64,000 nucleotides of DNA from Hypoxylon rubiginosum. Its lineage: Eukaryota > Ascomycota > Sordariomycetes > Xylariales > Hypoxylaceae. Below, piece by piece: positions 1-15,180 of this stretch. Made by a program: the position numbers and the translations under genes. Every line of letters begins with the position of its first letter. The stretch's first letter is position 1. Below the pieces are notes generated by a model, which had not been told where the DNA came from, made no database searches, and saw nothing but the letters and a program-made list of their open reading frames with translations. Where the stretch lies: NCBI GenBank assembly GCA_902806565.1, contig CADCXA010000060.1, forward strand, positions 1 to 64,000, in the 5' to 3' direction.

Positions 1-609
1 AAAAAATTAAAATTAAAAATAAAAGTTTAAATAATTAGTAATAAGTAATAAAACCTATTAAAATAAATATATTTAATTAAAAAACCAAATAAATTTAACT
101 AATTAAATAAATATAAAAAAAACTTTAATTACTTATTATTTAATTTAAATATAATATAAAGTTAATATAATATAAAAATATATAATAAAAAATTCGCTAG
201 AAATTTCTTATAATAATTTTTTTAAAACTCGTAATAATAATATCTTTTAAATAAAATTAATTTTATTTTATATTTTATAAATTATTTATATTTATTAAAC
301 TTATATATATATATATTTATATATAATTTAAAATTTATTTATTATTAATAATTTATTATTTATATTTAATTTAAAAGTTTATTTTTTTATAATTATTTAA
401 ATATAATTTTTTAGTTTTTTTAAATTTTTATTTTAAAATATAGTTTTATAATTTTTTATAAGTTTTTAAAAAAAGTAATTGATTTTTTTTATAGATTTTT
501 TACTTTTTTTGTAAAAATTTTTAAAGTTTTTTAAATTTATATAATTTTAAATATAATATTAAATTTAAATTTATTTAGTTTATAAAATAACGTTATAAAT
601 AATAAATTA

Positions 610-905
610 TTTATATTATTTATATTATTATATATTGTTTAAATAAGTAAAAAAACTAAGCTTAATTATTTAAAAATAAATAAGCGTATCTAAATATAAA
701 GAATTAAAAGAGGAAAAAATTTATAAATTATATATATAACCACTTTAAAATAATTTATTTTTTATTAATATATATTTATTTAAAGTATTATATATATTTT
801 AATTTTAGTTTTAACTTTTAAATTAATAAAATAACATTTATATATAAGCTATATATATAAGCTATAAATATCTAGGTTTATATTATAATATATATTTTAT
901 TTATT
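610..905. repeat. Block of about 300 bp, also present inverted at 46425-46730
   Basis: This block is absent from the otherwise collinear copy around 10720-10770, so it looks like an insertion. The reverse complement of about 46425-46730 follows it closely, for example around 706-860 against 46470-46620. It may be a small non-autonomous element. I could not see clear terminal repeats or a target duplication because of the mutation load. Confidence 0.5.
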
Positions 906-3420
906 AGTTTTTTATATTTTAATTTTATTATTAAAATTAAATATTTTATATTAAACGTGGTTTTTTAACTTATTATATAATTTATAACTTTAAAATAAAA
1001 AATAAATAAATCTTTTTTAGTTTATTTTAAAAATATATTAAAAACTATAGTTTAATTTATTAAAATAACGTTTTTTATATTTTTATTTTAAAAAATATAA
1101 TTTATAATATTTAATTTAATTTTTTTTTATTTTATTATAAAAGCGTAATTTATAACGTTTAATTTTAGTTTTTTTAATTATATTTAAAAAAGCGTGATTT
1201 ATAATATTTAATTCTTTTTTTATATTTATATTTAAAAAAACGTAATTTATAATATTTAATTCTTTTTTTATTATTATAATAAATAATAAAATAACCGGTA
1301 AAAGAATAATATTAAAAATAAAATATAATATAAATATAATTTTAATATAAAAATAATTAAATTTTTTAGGTTTTTTATTATTATATTTTTTATTATTATT
1401 ATTTATTTTATAGTTTTATTTGTTTTTATTTTTTATTAATATTTTTATTTTTATTTTATTTTTTTTAAAAGTTAATAATTTTAAATTTCTTTTTATATTT
1501 TATAAAATAGCGATTTAATTAATTAGGTTTTAAATATTTTTTTTATTATATATAATAAGTTATTTTTTAAATATAAAATGTTTTTTATTAAATATAATTT
1601 TTTTATTAAATATAACTTTTTATATTTTAATAATTTGTTTTAACGTAAAATTTAAATATTATAAATATTTATAAAGTTATAATTTATTAAATAATTTATT
1701 TATATTTTTAAATTAAAATATTAATATTAATTTTAATTTAATTTTATTTTTATAATAAATATAAACGTTTTATATTTATATATTTTTAAATAAATTTAAT
1801 ATAGTTTTTTATTAGTAATTATATTATTTTTAAATGTTAAATTATTAAAAGTATAATTACGTAATTTATATATATATATATAAATATTATCCTTAAAAAA
1901 AATAACTATATTTAAAATTTAAATTATTATATTATTTTAATATATCGTTTTTATTTTACTACTTTTTTATATTTTTTAATTAATTATATTATAATATATA
2001 ATATAATAATTAAACTTTATTTATTAATATAAATAAATATAAAAACATTTATATAAAAATTATTAATTAAGGTTATATTTAAAAGTGTAAATATAAAAAT
2101 AAATAATAACTTTAAAAATTTTTATTTATAAAAAACTTAAAAGTTTTATTTTTATTTTTATCATTTAAGTTTTTTATTTAATTATATTTTTTAAATATTT
2201 AATGTTTTTTTTTTAATTTTATATATTTAATATTAAAAATTTAAATTTAATATAATATATTTATTAAATATAATTTTATATAATATGGTTTTTTATTATT
2301 AGTTTATTATTATATTTAATAATTTTAATATTAAATTAACATTATTTTTAAATAATTTTAAATATTTAGTTTAAAATTTTAATAATTAAATTTAAAATAC
2401 GGTTTTTAAAATAAAAATTTTAAGTTTATTTTATATATTTATTAATAATTAATATTATATATTAATATTTTTAAAAACTTATTTTTAAATTATAAAAATT
2501 AATAATTAAACGTTTATTTAATTTTAATTTTTTAAAAATAACTAGTTATATAATTAAAAGTTTTTAATTTTAAATAATTAAATTATAAATATTATAATTT
2601 ATTAATTATTATATTTAAAAATTGTTTTATTTAATTATTAAATTTAATATTTTTTATATAAAATAAGTAATTAATAAAACTTTTAAAAAAAAGGTTTATT
2701 ATTTATATTTTATAAAATTACTATTAGGTTTTTATATTTTAATATAAAAATTACAAGTTTTATATTATAATTTAATTTATAACTTAAATATTAACTTTAT
2801 CTTTTTATTTATTAATTAATTTTAATTTAATTATAATATAATTTAAATTATTAAATCAGTTTAATTAAAAACTTTTAATTAATATAAAAGTTAAATTAAT
2901 ATAAGTTTAATTAATTAAGTTATAAATATTTAAAATATATTTATTTAGTAAAATATAATTAATGGTTTAAAATATATAATTCTTTTTAAATATATTTTTA
3001 TTTTTTAATATAAATAATTTATTAATTATATATTATAAAATAATATATTTAATTTTAATTAATTTACATAAAAACTAGTTTTTAAATAAATTAAATTTAT
3101 AATTAATTAAATTAAAATTAATAAAAATATTAAATTATATAAAATATATAATATTTATAGTTTTAATAATAAAAAACGTTAAAAAATATTATATATTATA
3201 TTTATTAATATTAATTTAAAATTATAAATAATTTAATAATTAAATATTATATATAATTATAATTAATATTATTTAATTTATAATTAAATTAACTTTTAAA
3301 TAAAATAAAATATAAAATTATATAAGTTTATTTTATAAAATTATTATAATATATTTATTTTTAAGTTTAAATATTATTAAATATAAACTTTTTAACTTTT
3401 ATATTAAAATATAAATAAAA

Positions 3421-3492
3421 GTTTAATAATAATTTTATAAAATATAAATAATAAAAGTTTAATAATAATTTTATAAAATATAAATAATAAAA
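3421..3492. repeat. 36 bp tandem repeat, two copies
   Basis: A 36 bp unit beginning GTTTAATAATAATTTTATAA occurs twice in direct succession (3421-3456 and 3457-3492) with no difference between the copies. It lies directly before the partial LTR copy at about 3487-3622. Confidence 0.8.
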
Positions 3493-4325
3493 CTTATTAT
3501 ATATATTTTTATAATTTTTTAAAATAATTTTATAATAAAATTATTATAATTTTAATTATTAACTTATATATAAAACTCAAATAAATTTATTAAAATAACT
3601 TTTTATTATTTAATATAATTAATTAAATATTTAAAATCTGTTTATATTTTTTAATGTTTTTTTTTATAATTTTATTATAATAAAATTTATAAAAATATAA
3701 ATAATATAAAAAAGTTATATAAAATAAACTTTATTAAGTTATATTAATTATTATTTTTTTAAGTTATATAAAAAAAAAGTAAATAAATTTATAAAAAATT
3801 TATTAAATATATGTTAAAATATAATTAATTAATTAAAACTAGATTTTTATAATATAAAAAAAGCTTTTTTTCCCTTAACTAAAAAACAAGTTATATAACT
3901 AGTAAATAATTATAATAAAAATTTAAATATATTTAATAAGTTTTAAAACTTTTTAAATTTTATTATATTTTATAAACTATTATAATTTAAACTTTTATAT
4001 TTTACATTTTAAGTTTAAATAAAAAAAATATTTAACTATAAAAAAAACAAGTTTTAAATTATTTATTTAACTATTATTAGAATTTTAAATAATATATAAA
4101 AAATAAAGATTTTGGTCGTTATATTAATATATAAAAAATTAGGTTATTATTATTAATATTTAATTAATATTCTTTTATATAACCAACTAAATATTATTTT
4201 ATTTAAAACTCGGTGGCGTTTATAATAACCTTTTTTTAATTTTTTTTTCCCTTGATATATAAGTTATATAATAATTAATATTTATTTTTCATTAAATTAA
4301 CTATTTTTATAGTTAGTTTTAAACT

Positions 4326-4479
4326 TGTTAAATTTAAAAGTTAATTAAATTAAGTTTAAATCTTTTAATTAAAAAGCGTATAATTTTTATATTATTTTTA
4401 TATATAAAATTTTAATTTAAAAGCTTACTTAATAAAAGTTTATTTATTTTTAGCCACTAGTTAATTTTTAAATTTAATA
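4326..4479 (+). repeat. Left LTR (154 bp) of the outer retrotransposon
   Basis: It starts TGTTAAATTTAAAAG and ends AAATTTAATA, and is preceded by AAACT. It is gap-free against 15181-15334 and all differences are transitions. It is more AT-rich than the right copy, which still reads TAGCCACCGGCTAATCC where this one reads TAGCCACTAGTTAATTT. Confidence 0.8.
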
Positions 4480-7400
4480 TATTTTTTTAAATTTACAGTT
4501 ATTCGTATTAAAAATCTAAATTTAAATATTATTAATATAAAACTAAGGTATTTATATTTAATATATTTTTTTAAACTTTAATTAAGTTTTTTTAATTTTT
4601 TTCTTTTTTAATTAAATGTTAAATATTTATAATATTTAACTAGTTTAATAAGTTTAATTATTTTTAAGTTAATAATATTTTAGTTAATTTATTTGTTTTT
4701 ATTTTTATTAATAACATATATTTAATTATAATTAAGTTATTTTTAATTTCTTAATAAAGCCAGTGATTATAAATATTTATATATTTTAATTTAATTTTAA
4801 ATTAAGTAATTTCTAAGGTTACTAGTTTAATAATTTATATATTATTATATTTTATTTTAATTTTTTTATAGTTAAGTTTAATTCTTAGTTTTTTAATTAA
4901 TTATTTAATATATATTATTTTTTTTATAACTTATATTAATACTAGTAATTTAACTTTTATAATAAATATAATAATAATATTTTATTTATTTATTTTTTAG
5001 CTAATTAATTTATTAAATAAAATTATAGTATAAATTTATAAACTTTTATAGTTTATTATATTATTAATAAAAAAAATATCGCTAGTTACTATTAAATTAT
5101 TTTTACTTTTTATTTATAAGATATATTATTTTATTTTATATAAATATTATATAACTTAATTTATTATTTTTTAATAAATATCACTGAAGTTTATAAAAAA
5201 TAAAGCTAGTTATAAAGTTACGAATAATATATTAAATTTAATAAATATAATTGTAAATAATATTAAATTAATTTTATATTAATATTAATGGATTTTTTAT
5301 TTTATAGTATGGTTTTTTCGTGGAAATAGTTTTTATAAAATTATAAATATATTTAGTAGTTTATTAAATAAAATAATTAATTTAATTATTTTTTTAATAT
5401 ATAAAATTTAAAATAATTAAATTCTTTTTTAATATTAATTATAAATAATTTTAATTTTTAAAAACCATTAGATTTTATTTTTTTTAATTATTTAATATTT
5501 TTTCTTTAACTATAAAATTATTTTAATTATTATTATTTTATTGTTTTTTTGGTACGTTATAATTATATTATTTATATAGAAAAATACTAATATTTTTTTC
5601 TTAGTATAATAATATAACTTATATAATATACTTTTAAAGTTTAATTTTAATAAAATTTTTAAAAATTCTTTTTATTAAAATAATAATAAGATTTTTAACT
5701 TATAAAAGGTTTTATATAATTATAATATTATATTTTTTTTTTTGGTATTTTAATAATATATATATAAAAATCTTATTTATTATAATAACATATATAAAAA
5801 TATTTATTATATTATACTATATTATTTTAAGGTTAAAACAAATAATTATTATTAGTAATATTCTAAATAATTTACTAGTAAAAGTAACGGTATATATTTT
5901 ATTTAATTATAGTTTTTTTTATTAGTTTTTTTATATAATAAATTTAACTTTATATTTTAAAAAATATTTATATTTATTAAATTTATAAATATATATTTAT
6001 ATATAATTTAAAATTTAATATTTTTTTACGGTTAGGTTTATTTTTTTAATTTTTAATTAAAATTTTATTTAAGTATAACTTTTAAAATAAAACTTTTTTT
6101 TTATTTAAAAAGATATTTTATTAAATAATTTATAAATTTTTTATATTAATAAGGCGCCTTTTTAATAAACTTTTAATATAACTTTTATTTTTTTTATAAT
6201 ACTTTTTCCACGCTAGTTTAATATAAGATTTTTAGTTTTATTTTTTATATAAAAAAAGCTTTAAAACTTACTAAAAATATAGTTTTTTATAGTTTAAATT
6301 TATAAAGTTTTAAATTTTAAAATAAATTTAATATAAGGTTTATATTTTTATTTTAAATTATATGGTATAATAAAATAAATAGCGGATTTAATGGTAATAT
6401 AAATAATAATTTAAATTTAATTATAATATATAAATATTTTATTTTAATATTAACGTTTAATTTTTTTTTATTTACTACGTTTATTATTTTTAAAATAAAT
6501 AATATATTACTGATTTCTTTTATTTTTTTAGATTTTTTATTTAAAGTATAGTTTTTAAAATCTAGTAAGGTGTATTTTTTAATTAAAACTATTATTTCTT
6601 TTATATTAATAATTTTTAAGTTATTTTAAAAAGTGTTTAAGTTTTTATTAAATATTTTATTTTTATTAAAAATAATATTTTTTATATTAATTATTTTATT
6701 TAAATAAAATATTTATATATAATATATATTTAAAAATTAATAACTAATTAAATATTTAATTTAAATTTTTAAATTTAACTTATTTAATTTATTTAAATAA
6801 AGTTTTTAATTTCTTATTATAATATATATTTTATATTTATATGTTTATAAATATATTTAATTTAATCTTTTATTTTTTAATATAAAAAATTTTTACTTTT
6901 ATTTAATTATTTTAAAAAATACGTTAAATAAAGTTTTTTAGTTATTTTTAATTTTTAATATATAATTATATAAATAAATAATAACTTTAAATATTTTTAG
7001 TTATAAATACGTTGGTAATTTTATTTTAGTTTATATTATATATGTTTTTATTTTTATTATATTTTTTAAGTATTTAGTTTTATTATTTTAAGTTTATATA
7101 TTTAATATTAAAAGTTTAATTTTAATTTTATATACTTTTAAATTTCTTTTAATAATTAGTTTATTAATAGTTATTTTATTATTAGTTTTTATTATTTTTA
7201 TAATAATTTTATATTAATGTTTTAATTATTTTAAGTAATTATTTATTATATTAAAAGCTATTTTTATTTTATAATTTTTAAATATATAATTCTAGGTTAT
7301 TTTTAATGTTCGGTATATAAAAATAAAATATAAGTTTTTTTTAGTAGGTGTTTTTTTATAGTTATAAAAGTTAAAAAGAATTTGTTTTTTTTAATATTTA

Positions 7401-8683
7401 ATAGTTTAATTTAAAAATATATTAAATTTATTATTTTATTTTAAATATATTATAAATTTTATACTTAATTTTTATTGGTTTTTAAATAACTATTTTTTAA
7501 AATAAACTTATAAGGTATTTTAAGGTTTAAAATTTTAAGTATTTTAATTTATAATATTATATCTAGGTATTTTTAATTAAAAAATTTTATTTAGTTTATA
7601 TATTATATTTATATTTTTTTATAATAATATTAAATATATTTTTTTCTATTTATATATTAACTTGGTAAGTTATTATATATTATTTATATATATTTTTAAT
7701 CTTATTTATAAAAATATTATCTTTTTTTTATATATAAGTTAAATTTATTTTATTATTTTATTAAAACCTTTTATATTTTAATTTTTATAATAAAACTAAG
7801 GTAATTAATAATAAAAAATAATAAATTATATTTAATAATAATATTAATATATTTTTAATTAATATATTTATTATTTTATACGTTTAAATTAACAAGGTCC
7901 GGTTTTTTAACTAAAAATAATTATTAAATAACACTTGTTTTTAATTAATTAAATAATATATTTAATTTATTATAATAATAGTTAATTTATTATTTATAAT
8001 AATTAAATAAATTAAAAAATATTTATTTATTATTAAAATAAAAAATATAATTAGTATTTCTTTTATAAACTAACCGTATAATTATTTTTATAGCTTTTTA
8101 AATTCCTTTTTAAATTAAAAAATCCTAGATTTTAATTTACTTTTTTTAAATAATTATATTTATATTTAAAGCTTTAAATTTTCTAAAGTTTTTTTAATTT
8201 TAAAAGTTAATTAATTTTTTAGTTTAAAGTTATTATATGTTTTTTTTAAAAAAACGTAATAATATTTTATAAGCTAATAATATTAGTTATATACTAAATA
8301 ATTATTAATTAACACGGTATTTTAACTTTTTTTTTATAATTTTTTTTTACTTACGTTTTTATTTTTCAGTTAATTAAAAAGAAAATTAATCGATTTTATT
8401 TTACTAGGGTTTTTTTTATTATAAATAAATTTAAAAACTTTTTTAAATATTTTTTTTATTTTATATATTATTTTAATTATATAACTATAAAAATTATTTA
8501 TAAGGTTTTTATATTATAAAATATTATTAATAAATTATAATTCCTTAGTTATTTTATAAATAATAATTTAATTTTTATAAAATTCTTTTATTATATTTAA
8601 GAAATTTTTTATTTATAAGTTTAAATATTATATTTTAAATATTTTATAAAACTTAATTTTAAATATAATTATTTCTTAGGTTT

Positions 8684-8688
8684 ATAAC
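8684..8688. other. Target-site duplication ATAAC, left side of nested element
   Basis: ATAAC lies directly before the TG of the left LTR at 8689. The same five bases lie directly after the right LTR at 14497-14501. Confidence 0.8.
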
Positions 8689-8870
8689 TGTTAAATAACG
8701 TGTGTATTTAATTAAAAGGTTAATTATATATATTAAATATATGTCTTTTAATTATATATGTTCTCGCGATTTTTTAAAATAGTTTTATAATAAGGTTATT
8801 ATGACTCTGGTTATTAACTTATATATAAAATTTAAATAAGTTTTTTAAAATAACCTTTTATTATTTAACA
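8689..8870 (+). repeat. Left LTR (182 bp) of the nested retrotransposon
   Basis: It begins TGTTAAATAACGTG and ends TTATTTAACA, the TG...CA ends usual for LTRs. It matches 14315-14496 over its full length without gaps. Confidence 0.85.
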
Positions 8871-11800
8871 CATTTTTTTAAACTTATTTATTTTTAATAA
8901 AAAAGCCTAAATAATTAGAATTTATTCTTTAATATTTTTTAATTATTAATTATATATATATTATTTTCTTCGTTAAATAAAAAGTCTTTTATTTTATTAA
9001 AATTTTTTTTTATAAGCTTGTAAATCCGTTTAAATTTAATTCTTTTTTATATATCCATTAAATTTAATTATTAAGTAAATACAATAAATTCTTTTATAAT
9101 AAATATTTTAGTAAAACTATTTATTATTATATTTTTTATAGAAATATAAATAACTTTAATTTAATTTATAAATGTTTTTTACTGTAACTAATAATTATAA
9201 ATATCCATATACCGTAACTTAGTTTAAAGTAATATAATATTTATATATATTAATTTAATTATTTATTTATTATTATAATGTATTATAATTTTTAAGTTAT
9301 TTAAACTTATATTAAGCTTTATAATTAAATATAATATAAATATAGCTTTTTTTATAGTTTATATAAAAAATAATAACTTTACTTTTATTATAAAAATAGT
9401 TACTATGTTTTACTTATTTATATATTATTTAATCACTTTTTTAAATAACTTTATTACGTATATTTATAAACTTTTTTAATTAAAAGTGTTATTAGTAAAC
9501 AAAATGTTATTAGTTATTTTAAATATATTAGTATGTTTATATTATAAGGATAAATATTAAGTGATAAAAAAGTATTAAATTAATTAGTTGGTTTTAAAAT
9601 AATATTTATTACTAAAATTTATATTAAATTTAGCTAGTTAAAAAGTTATAAAAATAATATTAAAACGTATAATTATTATTATGTATAATATTAATCCGAT
9701 TTTTTATTAATATTATTAAATAGATTATAAAAAAACTAATTTTAATAAAAATAATAGTTTTTTATTTTTTATAAAAGTTAAAAAAATAATTCTTAATTTT
9801 TTATTTATTAATAGTTTATTTAACTTATCTACGTATAAAAATTAAAAAAGCTAGATTAATTTTTTATTTTAGTTTTTAATTATTTTAATTCTAAGAAACC
9901 ATTATAAGTTATTTCTATTTATAAGTTAATATTTTTTTCGTAGCTATAATATTATTATATTTATTATTTGTTACTTGTAACTTTAATATATAAAAACAAT
10001 ATTATTAACATAAAAAAAAATTAACACTTCATTTTTAAAAAAGCAGTAAAACTCGTGGGGAACAGTTAAAAAGCTTAATTTTATAAATATCTTAATTAAC
10101 TTCTTTTATTAAAATAAAAAAAATTCTTTTAATTTATATAACGTTTTTAATAAATATAGAATAATTTAACGTTTTTAATATTTTAAAAATATTTTTATAT
10201 AGATTTCTTTGTTTAAATTTATATTTATAAATATATTAACTATATTATACTAGATTAATTTAAGGTTAAATTTTATTATAATTATAATAAAAATTTAAAA
10301 TAATTTTTTAGTTAATGTTAAAATATAAATATTTAAGTGCTTGTTTTTAATTTATTAGTTTCTTTGGATTATTAACCTTATTTTATACTTTATAAACCAT
10401 TTATATTTATCAAATTTATATATATATATTTATATATAATTTAAAATCTATTTGTTATTAACAGTTTATTATTTATATTTAACCTAAAAGTTTATTTTTT
10501 TATAGTTATTTAAATGTGATTTCTCAGCTTTTTTAAATTTTTACCCTAAAACATGGTTTTATAACTTTTTATAAGTTTTTAAAAAAAATAATAAATCCTT
10601 TTTATAGATTTTTTACTTTTTTTATAGGAGTTTTTATAACTTTTTAAATTTATATAATCCTAAACGTGATATTAAATTTAGATTTATTTAACTTATAAAA
10701 TAATGTTACAAATAATATATTATCCGTGTTATTTAAACTTTACTTACTGGCTTTCTATATATTAATCTTATTATTAAAATTAAATGTTTTATATTAAACG
10801 TAGCTTTTTAACTTGTTATATAGTCCGTGGCTTCGAAATAAAAAATAAATAAATTCCTTTTAATTTACTTTAAAAACGTGTTAAAAGCTGTAACTTAACT
10901 TATTAAAATAACGTTTTTTATATTTTTATTTTAAAAAACGTGATTTATAACATTTAACTTTATTTTCTTTATTTTATTATAAAAAACGTGATTTATAACG
11001 TTTAATTTTAATTTTTTAATTATATTTAAAAAAGTGTAATTTACAGCGCTTAACTTCTTTTTTATATTAATATTTAAAGAGACGTAATTTATAACGTTTA
11101 ACCCTTCTTTTATTATTATAATAAATAATAAAATAACTGGTAATAAAGTAATATTAAAAGTAAAATATAATATAAATATAATTTTAATATAAAAATAATT
11201 AAGTTTTTTAGTTTTTTTATTATTATATTCTTTGTTATTATTATTTATTTCACGGTTTTACTTGTTTTTATCTTTTATTAGTATTTCTATTTTTATTTTA
11301 TCTTTTTTAAAAATCGATAACTTTAAGTTAACTTTTTTTTCTACGTTTTATAAAATAGTAACCTAATTAATTAAGTCTTAGATATTTTCTTTTATTATAT
11401 ATAATAAATTATTTTTTAAGGATAAGATATTTCCGTTAAATATAGTATTTTTATTAAATATAACGTTTTATATTTTAATAACTTATTTTAACGTAAAAAC
11501 CTAAATATTATAAATATTTATAAAATTATAATTTACTAAATAATTTATTTATATTTTTAGATTAAAATGTTAACGTCGGTTTTATTTTTATTTTATTTTT
11601 ATAATAAGTGTAAACGTTTTATATTTATATATTTTTAAATAAGTTTAATATAATTTTTTATTGGTAATTACACTGTTTTTAAATATTAAATAAATATAAA
11701 AACACTCGTATAAAAATTACCAGTTAAAGTTATACTTAAAAGTGTGATTATAAAAATAAATAGTAGCTTTAAAAACTTTTACTTATAAAAAACTTAAAAA

Positions 11801-14314
11801 TTTTAATTTTATTTTTATTATTTAAGTTTTTTACTTAATTACATTTTTTAAACATTTAACGTTTTTATTTTAATTTTATATATTTAATATTAAAAGCTTA
11901 AATTTAATATAATATATTTATTAAATATAATTTTATATAACGTGTTTTTTTATTATTAGTTTATTATTATATTTAATAACTTTAATATTAAATTAATATT
12001 ATTTTTAAATAATTTTAAATATTTAATTTAAAACTTTAATAATTAAATTTAAAGTACGATTTTTAAAATAAAAATCCTAAGCTTATCTTGTATATTTATT
12101 AGTAATTAGTATTATATATTAATATCTTTAAAAGTTTATTTTTAAATTATAGAAATTAATAATTAAATGTTTATTTAGCTTATTTAATTATTCACAACGT
12201 TTATAATAATTAAGCTTTTTAGTTTTTCTATAGCTACACGTGTTATATTTCATTATAATAATTTAATCGGTTTTTTTAGTTAAATTAAACTTTTTAATTT
12301 TTACTTTTTAAAAATAACTAATCGTGTAATTAAGAACTTTTAGTTTTAAATGGTTAAATTATAAATATTATAATTTATTAGTTACTGTATTTAAAAATCG
12401 CTTTATTTAATTGTTAAACTTAACACTTTTTATATAAAATAAATAATTAATAAAATTCTTAGAAAAATCCTTTAAAATATATTAGTTTTATCTGTTAATA
12501 ATAATGTTTAAAATAAAATTATTTTTTCTTTATAAATAATTATTTATATTTTTATAATCTTATTAATATTTTATTTTTTTTAAAAACCTTAATAATATTA
12601 TATTATATACGAATTTTTTATAATATATTATATTTTATAATCGTAAAAGTTTTACTTTTTTTAAACTTTTTAAATATATATTTATTTTTTTATATTTTTA
12701 TATAAATATAATTAAGTTTTTTATAAAGATTATATCTTTAGTATATATTATTTAATATAATAAAAATCGGTTAAATCGATTAAAAATATAAATAATGGTT
12801 TTTAAGTTTAAAATTATTAAGTTTTTTAAAAAATAAATATTAATTTTAAATATAACCTGTAAAATTAAGAACGTTTTTTTTGTTCTTTTAATTATTTAAA
12901 CTAATTAATCCCCACTTTATATAAATAACTTTTTTTTTATTTTTTTAATTAACTTAATAAATATATTATTTTTAGTTATTTTATATTCGATTATTTTTTT
13001 TATAGTAAAGTTTAAGGTTTAGTTTTTTAAAGTTTTATTTTTAATAATATATTAGTAGTTAAAAATCTTATAGTAACCGTAGTAAGCTAAATATAAAATA
13101 TTAGTTTTTTATAAGCGATTAATAAATATATTGGTTTGTTTTTTTTTAATTAATTTAGTTTATTTATTTAAACTATTTTAACCTTGTAATTTATTATAGC
13201 TTTTATTATTTTTACTTTATTTTAATTAATTAAAAAGTTTAAAAATAACGTTTTTTTTTTTTTCTTAGTTTAATATTTAAATTTTTATTGTAATTAAATT
13301 TTATATTATTAAATTAAACAGTAAATACTTTTTTTATAAAGCGGGGTTATATAAAAATTAATTATAAAAATATATATTTATATAAAATAACTATTATATT
13401 TAAATAATTAAATATATTACTTTTAATTTTATTAATATTTAATAGTTTATAATTAATTATTTAGTTATTTAAAACGTTGTTAAATATAACTTTAAGGTTT
13501 TTTATTAATAATTAATTATCGGTAATATTTATAAGGTTTTTTATTTTTATATTTACGATAATTAATTTTTATTTAATTATTTATACCTTGAAATTTTTAG
13601 GTATTTTTATTAGTTATTATATTATTTTTTTATATTGTTTTTAAGCTTATAATTTTAATTAATTGTTATATATTTTATTAATAATAAATAGTTTCTTATA
13701 TTATTTATATAAAATATCTATTAAGTTAAAATATATATCTTAATAATTTAAAAATATAAAATTAGTAACCTAGTTTTTTAGTTTTTTAACTATTTATTAA
13801 TAAGTTTAATAGATTTTATAATTATAATTATAAAAGGTTTAATTTTTTTTATAAATGGTTTTATTTTTTTTTATTATTTTTATTAAACTTATAAATCTTT
13901 TATTTATTTTAATTTATTTTTTTTAACTTTTATTTATCGTAGTTTAAAAACTATTATTCGATAAATTTCACGTTATTTATTAAGCTTTTTTTAGATAGTT
14001 GCCAACGTTTAATTAAAATAACTTCTTTAGTTATTTTAATGTTTTTATAAAATTAATATACTTTTAAAATTCTAAGTTAATAGTTTTTATTTAAAACTTT
14101 TTATTTTATTGTTTCTAGTTAATTAAACTATTATAAAAAACCTTTTTTTTTATTGCTTTTAATATACCGTCTTTTTTACTATTAATCGGATTTAAATTAT
14201 AAAAAGTTTTATTAATATAACCGTTTCGTAATTTTATGGTTTTTGGTTAATTAAAAGTTACGTATTATTATTCGTATATAACTTTTTAATTTTTAAACAA
14301 ATAAAACTTTTAAT

Positions 14315-14496
14315 TATTAAATAACATATATATTTAATTAAAAGGTTAATTATATATATTAAATATATGTTTTTTAATTATACGTGTTCTTACGATTTTT
14401 TAAAATAATTTTATAATAAAGTTATTATAGCTCCGGCTGTTAATTTATACATAAAACCTAAATAAGTTTTTTAAAATAACCTTTTATTATTTAATA
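14315..14496 (+). repeat. Right LTR (182 bp) of the nested retrotransposon
   Basis: It begins TATTAAATAACATA and ends TTATTTAATA. The terminal TG and CA have become TA and TA by transition, as expected from RIP. It is followed by ATAAC (14497-14501). Confidence 0.85.
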
Positions 14497-15180
14497 ATAA
14501 CCATTAATTTACGTTTTTAAAATTCTTAAAAAATATCACTACTTTTTTATATTTTTTTTTAATATTATCTTTTTTATTTAATTTAATTTTATTATATTAA
14601 ATATTTAATTTTTAATATTATTTTTATATTAATCTTATAATAATATAATATATAATTTTATAATAATTTATTATAATTTAATATATATAATTATTAAGTT
14701 TTTTTATTATTATAGTTTATTTTATATATAACTTTTTATATTAATTATAATAATTTATATTTACTTTATAATTAATTTTTTTATTTTTTATTAAATTTAA
14801 AATAAACTAGTTTTTATTTTTTTTTTTAATTTAAAATAAGTTTAATTTTTTTAGTTTTATTATAATAAATTTTATAAATTTATTTAATTTTATAAAAGCG
14901 GTAATAATATTAATTTTTTTATTATATCTTTTTAAAATTATATTAAAAAGCTTTAGTTTTTTAAATAATAAAATCTTATTAATTAAATAATTAAAAAGCC
15001 TTAATAATTTAACTTTTAATTTAAATTTATTTTTTTAACTATATTAATTTTTTAAATTAATTAAAGTTTTAAAAAAGTTATTTTTTTTATTATTTAATTA
15101 TATAAATATTTTAAGTAAATAATTTTAATATTTTTTTTATATATAAATAACGTTAAAAAAACAACAATAAAACTTTTAAT

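Larger units (their letters stand above)
1..3622. mobile_element. Fragment of a RIP-mutated LTR retrotransposon, cut by the window edge
   Basis: About 284-2690 is collinear with about 10401-12465 inside the complete element at 8689-14496. About 3487-3622 matches the 3' three quarters of that element's 182 bp LTR, ending in the same TTATTATTTAATA. This is therefore most likely another copy of the same family, with its left part outside the window. Relative to the complete copy it carries an extra block at about 610-905 and one of about 190 bp near 1850-2040, and it lacks about 105 bp present at 12180-12290. Matching is by eye, so end points are approximate. Confidence 0.6.
8689..14496. mobile_element. 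Complete nested LTR retrotransposon, RIP-dead
   Basis: The element is 5808 bp long, with 182 bp LTRs at 8689-8870 and 14315-14496 and a perfect 5 bp target duplication ATAAC on both sides. The LTRs align without gaps and differ only by transitions. It sits inside the element at 4326-15334 and is therefore the younger insertion. No gag or pol frame survives. Its interior (about 10401-12465) matches the fragment at the start of the window, so at least two copies of this family are present. Confidence 0.85.

Noticed and set aside
10020..10080. Local C/G-containing stretch in the left AT block, considered as a tRNA or gene remnant
   Set aside because: No cloverleaf or frame could be drawn; it is best explained as less-mutated retrotransposon interior.
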